35,102 nt of DNA, taken from positions 1 to 35,102 of the forward strand of contig CAZPWQ010000022.1 of assembly GCA_964590495.1 (NCBI GenBank). Reading direction: 5' to 3'. Both the position numbers and the translations under genes were made by a program. The first letter of the stretch is position 1. Each line of letters begins with the position of its first letter. A model generated the notes under the pieces. The model did no database searches and was not told where the DNA came from. It was given only the letters and a program-made list of their open reading frames with translations. Positions 31,882 through 35,102 of the stretch are shown here, in pieces. Source of the stretch: CAZPWQ01 sp964590495. GTDB lineage: Bacteria > Bacteroidota > Rhodothermia > Balneolales > Balneolaceae.

Positions 31882-33376
31882 ATTTACACCTACATTCTTT
31901 TATCTGTTACTGACCCTCGTCTCGTCATCTCTTGTTTTCACCATTCCGGGATATTCCCAGCAAAGTGGCGAAGACCTGGGCGTACTAACCCTCGACGAAA
32001 GCATTGAAATTGCACAGGATCAAAGTGCGATTGCAAAAGCGGCACGATATGCGCTGATTGCCAGTAAATGGCGCTACCAGTCATTTCGGGCCGATTTACT
32101 GCCCGGTCTGTCGCTTTCCGGTGATGCACCGAATTTCAACAAGTCTATTTTTTCAAATATCCTGGACGACGGAAGTGTTACCTTTTCATCCCGAACACAG
32201 TCGGAGGCATCGGCAACACTCTCAATTGATCAAAATATATTGCCCACCGGCGGCAGACTGTCACTTTCCTCCGGAATTACAAGACTCGGTATTTTCGAGG
32301 GTGAAAATACCTATCTGTGGCAAAGCACTCCGCTGGTGATCGGGTTGAACCAGCCTATTTTTCAGTTTAACAATCTCAAATGGAATAACAGACTCGAACC
32401 ATTACAGTTCGAGATAGCCGAAAAAGAGTTTGTGGAAGAGATGGAGAGTATCGCACGCACCGTTACCCAAAGCTTTTTTAATGCCTATCTGGCCAAAATT
32501 AACCTGGAAATTGCTGAGTCCAACGTAGCCCGTAACGATTCTATTTACCATATATCCCAGGGGCGGTTTAACGTTGGTAGTATTGCAGAAAACGATTTGC
32601 TGCAAAGTGAACTGGCCCTGCGTAATGCTGAAGCAGAACTTACCCGGGCACGTATCGATTACGACAGCAGTCTGAATGATTTCAAAATTTTACTCGGTTA
32701 TCCAACCGATGTTCAGCTGGAACTACAGGAGCCGGAAGAACTGCCGGAAATTTCTGTAGATATTGAACAGGCCAAACAACTGGCAATGGCAAACAACAGC
32801 GAAGCGCTGACTTACCGGCTGAATGAAATTCAGGCAGATCGTAACCTTGCACAGGCAAGGAGTGAAGGTACATTTTCGGCAACTCTTAATGCCAACTTCG
32901 GTTTGAATCAAACCTCTGAAGATTTTTCCGATCTCTATGAAAATCCACAAAACCGTCAATTTGTAACAGTTGGTTTCCAGATTCCTATTTTTAACTGGGG
33001 ACAACAGAAGGCGCAGATTAGTGCAGCACGAAACCAACAGCGGGAAGTGGCAAACAGTATTGAGTTTCAACGCCGGCAGTTTAATCAGCAGGTAGAATTT
33101 ACGGTGAGTGAATTTCTGCAGCTCGGCGGACAGGTTGAGCTTGCCGCAAAAGCGGATACGATTGCCCAGCGCCGTTATGATGTGGCTCAAAATCGATACC
33201 TGATTGGGAAAATTGATATCACCAATCTATTTATCGCACAGAACGAAAAGGATTCCGCCCGACGGTCGTATATTCAAGCTTTGCGAACGTTCTGGACGGG
33301 ATGGTATAACCTGCGCGAACTCACCCTCTACGATTTCGAAAACAAACAGCCCATCACCTATGATGTCGCGGAATAG
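31874..33376 (+). CDS. TolC-family outer-membrane efflux protein
   Basis: Outer-membrane channel of the tripartite exporter, 500 residues from the ATG at 31874. The open frame extends 29 codons further 5', but the 31874 start gives a clean signal peptide (MNKFTPTFFYLLLTLVSSSL, cut near residue 31) and an 8-base overlap with the permease stop. Two OEP repeats are visible: about 40-250 with LTLDESIEIAQDQS and the helical SEL ALRNAEAELTRARIDYDSSLNDF hairpin, and about 285-485 with EQAKQLAMANNSEALTYRLN and the DITNLFIAQNEKDSARRSYIQALR hairpin. The family call is secure; the channel is shared with the adaptor and permease by gene order. Confidence 0.92.
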   Translation: MNKFTPTFFYLLLTLVSSSLVFTIPGYSQQSGEDLGVLTLDESIEIAQDQSAIAKAARYALIASKWRYQSFRADLLPGLSLSGDAPNFNKSIFSNILDDGSVTFSSRTQSEASATLSIDQNILPTGGRLSLSSGITRLGIFEGENTYLWQSTPLVIGLNQPIFQFNNLKWNNRLEPLQFEIAEKEFVEEMESIARTVTQSFFNAYLAKINLEIAESNVARNDSIYHISQGRFNVGSIAENDLLQSELALRNAEAELTRARIDYDSSLNDFKILLGYPTDVQLELQEPEELPEISVDIEQAKQLAMANNSEALTYRLNEIQADRNLAQARSEGTFSATLNANFGLNQTSEDFSDLYENPQNRQFVTVGFQIPIFNWGQQKAQISAARNQQREVANSIEFQRRQFNQQVEFTVSEFLQLGGQVELAAKADTIAQRRYDVAQNRYLIGKIDITNLFIAQNEKDSARRSYIQALRTFWTGWYNLRELTLYDFENKQPITYDVAE

Positions 33377-33383
33377 TGTTGTT

Positions 33384-33483
33384 NNNNNNNNNNNNNNNNN
33401 NNNNNNNNNNNNNNNNNNNNNNNNNNNNNNNNNNNNNNNNNNNNNNNNNNNNNNNNNNNNNNNNNNNNNNNNNNNNNNNNNNN
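33384..33483. other. Assembly gap (100 N)
   Basis: 100 undetermined bases directly after the TolC gene. The 8 known bases before and about 60 after give no repeat signature, so the cause of the break is unclear. The promoter of the downstream oxidoreductase may lie here. Confidence 0.97.
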
Positions 33484-33546
33484 AATTTTCCCACTATCCT
33501 CTAAATTGTTCAGCAAACCAGCGAATCCCGAATAAACTACTGGCAA

Positions 33547-34947
33547 ATGAGCAATTCTAAAAAGGACGGAACTTCAAAATCTGCATCAAAAGGTATTTCA
33601 AGAAAAGATTTTTTAGGCAAATCGGCTGCGGCGACCGCCGGTTTTTTTATTGTACCGCGGCATGTTCTGGGCGGACCCGGATACAAAGCGCCCAGTGATA
33701 AGTTGAATATCGCCTGTATCGGCGTGGGAGGTATGGGGGCGAGCAATACCCGTTCGCTGTCCGAACTGGGCGAAAATATTTATGCTCTATGTGATGTGGA
33801 TGAAGAGTATGCCGCGGAAACCCTGTATAGCTATCCAAAGGCTAAGCGGTATATTGATTTTCGCGAAATGCTCGACAATGAGAAGGAGATCGATGCGGTG
33901 ATGGTAGCTACACCCGATAACACACATGCTACTATTGCCATATACGCCATGCAGATGGGAAAACATGCTTTCGTGCAAAAACCTCTGACGCGGACTATTT
34001 ATGAATCACGCCGGATGGCCGAAGTAGCTGAAGAAACCGGCGTAGCTACACAGATGGGTAACCAGGGACACAATTTCGAAGGCACCCTGAGAATTGTAGA
34101 GTGGATCCGCCAGGGGGCCATCGGTGAAGTAACGAAAGTGGATTGCTGGACCAATCGTCCGAAAGGCTTCTGGGCACAGGGAGCTGATGTGCAAAAAGCA
34201 GATCATATGCCTGTAGTGCCATACACCATGCATTGGGACCTGTGGGTGGGTCCGTCGCCTTACCGTCCCTATCATCCCGACTACGCACCCTTTGAATGGC
34301 GCGGACGCTGGGATTTCGGCGCGGGAGCACTCGGGGATATGGGAGCACATATTATAGATCAATCGTATTGGGCTCTTGAACTGGGTATGCCTGAAACCGT
34401 CCATGCCAGTAGTACGCCTTTCAACGATGAAGCATTTCCCCTGGGTTCAACCGTGAACTACCGGTTTCCCGCCAACGGAAATAGAAAGGCTGTAGAGTTG
34501 ACTTGGTATGACGGAGGACTGATGCCACCTCGTCCCGATGATCTGGAAGAGGGTAAGCCGATGGGCTCATGGGGCGGTGGAATGATTTTCCACGGCAGCA
34601 AAGGCAAGCTTATGGCTGATGTCTATGGAAATAACCCGCGGTTTATACCGGAATCGGATCTGGAAAACATCGGAGAACCGAAGAAGGAATTGGAGCGCCC
34701 GGGAGATATCCATGAAGACTGGGTAAGAGCAGCCAAAAACAACGAAACCGGTGCCTCCAATTTTGAATATGCCGCTAAGCTGACAGAAACAATGCTGATC
34801 GGAAACATGGCGATTCGTTTTAGTGAGGAGAATATAAAGCTTCAGTGGGATCACGAAAACATGAAGGTAAAGAACCACGAAGAAGCCAATGAATGGCTCG
34901 ACCGTCGCAACAACTTCCGCCCCGGCTGGAGAGAAGTTATTGGATAA
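33547..34947 (+). CDS. Gfo/Idh/MocA-family oxidoreductase with Tat-like leader
   Basis: NAD(P)-dependent oxidoreductase of the MocA family, 466 residues, probably acting on a sugar or polyol. The N-terminus carries a Tat-like leader with core SRKDFL at 18-23 followed by a short hydrophobic run (AAATAGFFIVP). Homologues in Bacteroidota usually have SRRDFL, so this one has Arg-Lys. The Rossmann loop is GVGGMG at 59-64, and the MocA catalytic-loop motif reads QKP at 144-146 in place of EKP, as in many members of this subgroup. The C-terminal substrate domain (about 180-430) includes GAGALGDMGAHIIDQ. Length is normal. The region 5' is the N gap, so operon membership is unknown. Confidence 0.9.
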   Translation: MSNSKKDGTSKSASKGISRKDFLGKSAAATAGFFIVPRHVLGGPGYKAPSDKLNIACIGVGGMGASNTRSLSELGENIYALCDVDEEYAAETLYSYPKAKRYIDFREMLDNEKEIDAVMVATPDNTHATIAIYAMQMGKHAFVQKPLTRTIYESRRMAEVAEETGVATQMGNQGHNFEGTLRIVEWIRQGAIGEVTKVDCWTNRPKGFWAQGADVQKADHMPVVPYTMHWDLWVGPSPYRPYHPDYAPFEWRGRWDFGAGALGDMGAHIIDQSYWALELGMPETVHASSTPFNDEAFPLGSTVNYRFPANGNRKAVELTWYDGGLMPPRPDDLEEGKPMGSWGGGMIFHGSKGKLMADVYGNNPRFIPESDLENIGEPKKELERPGDIHEDWVRAAKNNETGASNFEYAAKLTETMLIGNMAIRFSEENIKLQWDHENMKVKNHEEANEWLDRRNNFRPGWREVIG

Positions 34948-35063
34948 GGGAGGAACGGAAACCGGAGAAAAGGAGGCCGGAAAGGGAGTAGCAAGAAGGT
35001 TCGGTCAGGGCAGTACACATTTGTATCGGCACGAAAATTCCCCTCTCTGTATAGACCGGATAG

Positions 35064-35097
35064 ATGGGTAACACTCGTTCGGGGACATGGGTTACAC
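35064..35097 (+). repeat. Repeated ATGGGTnACAC motif at window end
   Basis: ATGGGTAACAC (35064-35074) and ATGGGTTACAC (35087-35097) are 23 bases apart, with GTTCGGGGAC between. This GGGGACATGGGTTACAC style of sequence is what I recall at the edges of IS481-type insertion sequences, so an element may begin just past the window. No transposase is visible here. Confidence 0.4.
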
Positions 35098-35102
35098 TTT
35101 TT

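Overview
The window looks like chromosomal DNA from the Bacteroidota/Balneolota-Rhodothermota side of the tree. This is inferred from several things. A bacillithiol glycosyltransferase (BshA) is present. The batC-batD-batE aerotolerance genes, a four-helix-bundle (23S-IVS type) protein gene and a 'QKP' MocA oxidoreductase with a Tat-like leader are typical of these phyla. Two good promoters have the Bacteroidota form (TTG, 21 nt, TAnnTTTG) instead of the sigma-70 TATAAT form. Most genes are housekeeping or stress-related. No phage, CRISPR array or intact transposase is visible. There are two 100-N assembly gaps (28387-28486 and 33384-33483).

Layout. 117-2889 (minus): ftsH, then mscL with a C-terminal zinc ribbon, then a SemiSWEET sugar carrier that overlaps mscL. 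3047-3122 (minus): tRNA-Lys(TTT) with its own promoter and terminator. 3518-4672 (minus): bshA. 5300-9392 (plus): yebC, then batC-batD-batE with a very Q/D-rich batC tail. 9586-10956 (plus): an M20 dipeptidase. 11197-14849 (minus): an MhqD-like esterase, two tandem MhqO-like ring-cleaving dioxygenases and an SDR, resembling a quinone/electrophile detoxification locus. 14964-19242 (minus): a two-RCK potassium channel and an APC transporter fused to two UspA domains. 19462-23244: a DinB/YfiT-like protein, a Ste24-type M48 protease, a four-helix-bundle protein cassette bounded by inverted repeats, and a cystathionine gamma-synthase/lyase family enzyme. 24133-28271 (plus): a TonB protein with a strong terminator, a two-lipoyl-domain E2 acyltransferase, and panC-panD. 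29094-33376 (plus): a tripartite export set (HlyD-type adaptor, MacB/FtsX permease without its ATPase, TolC-like channel). 33547-34947 (plus): a MocA-family oxidoreductase. The last 40 bases look like the edge of an insertion sequence.

How the genes fit together. The common theme is envelope, thiol and electrophile stress: FtsH proteolysis, MscL and the K+ channel for osmotic control, BshA for the low-molecular-weight thiol, MhqD/MhqO-like enzymes for quinones, Bat proteins for oxygen tolerance, and UspA domains on an amino-acid carrier. This is an inference from families, not a demonstrated pathway.

The non-coding DNA is as informative as the genes. It holds a family of roughly 155-bp elements with TGTCATTCTGAG / CTCAGGATGACA inverted ends, in tandem pairs at 23.3-23.6 and 28.3-28.8 kb and as a half copy at 12.0 kb. 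A second dispersed repeat occurs at 5.0 and 11.0 kb. There are also perfect palindromes, and the four-helix-bundle cassette with near-perfect 32-bp inverted ends. The cassette and the tandem inverted-end elements are the best candidates for poorly described biology here. I do not see a clearly new multi-gene defence or biosynthetic system.
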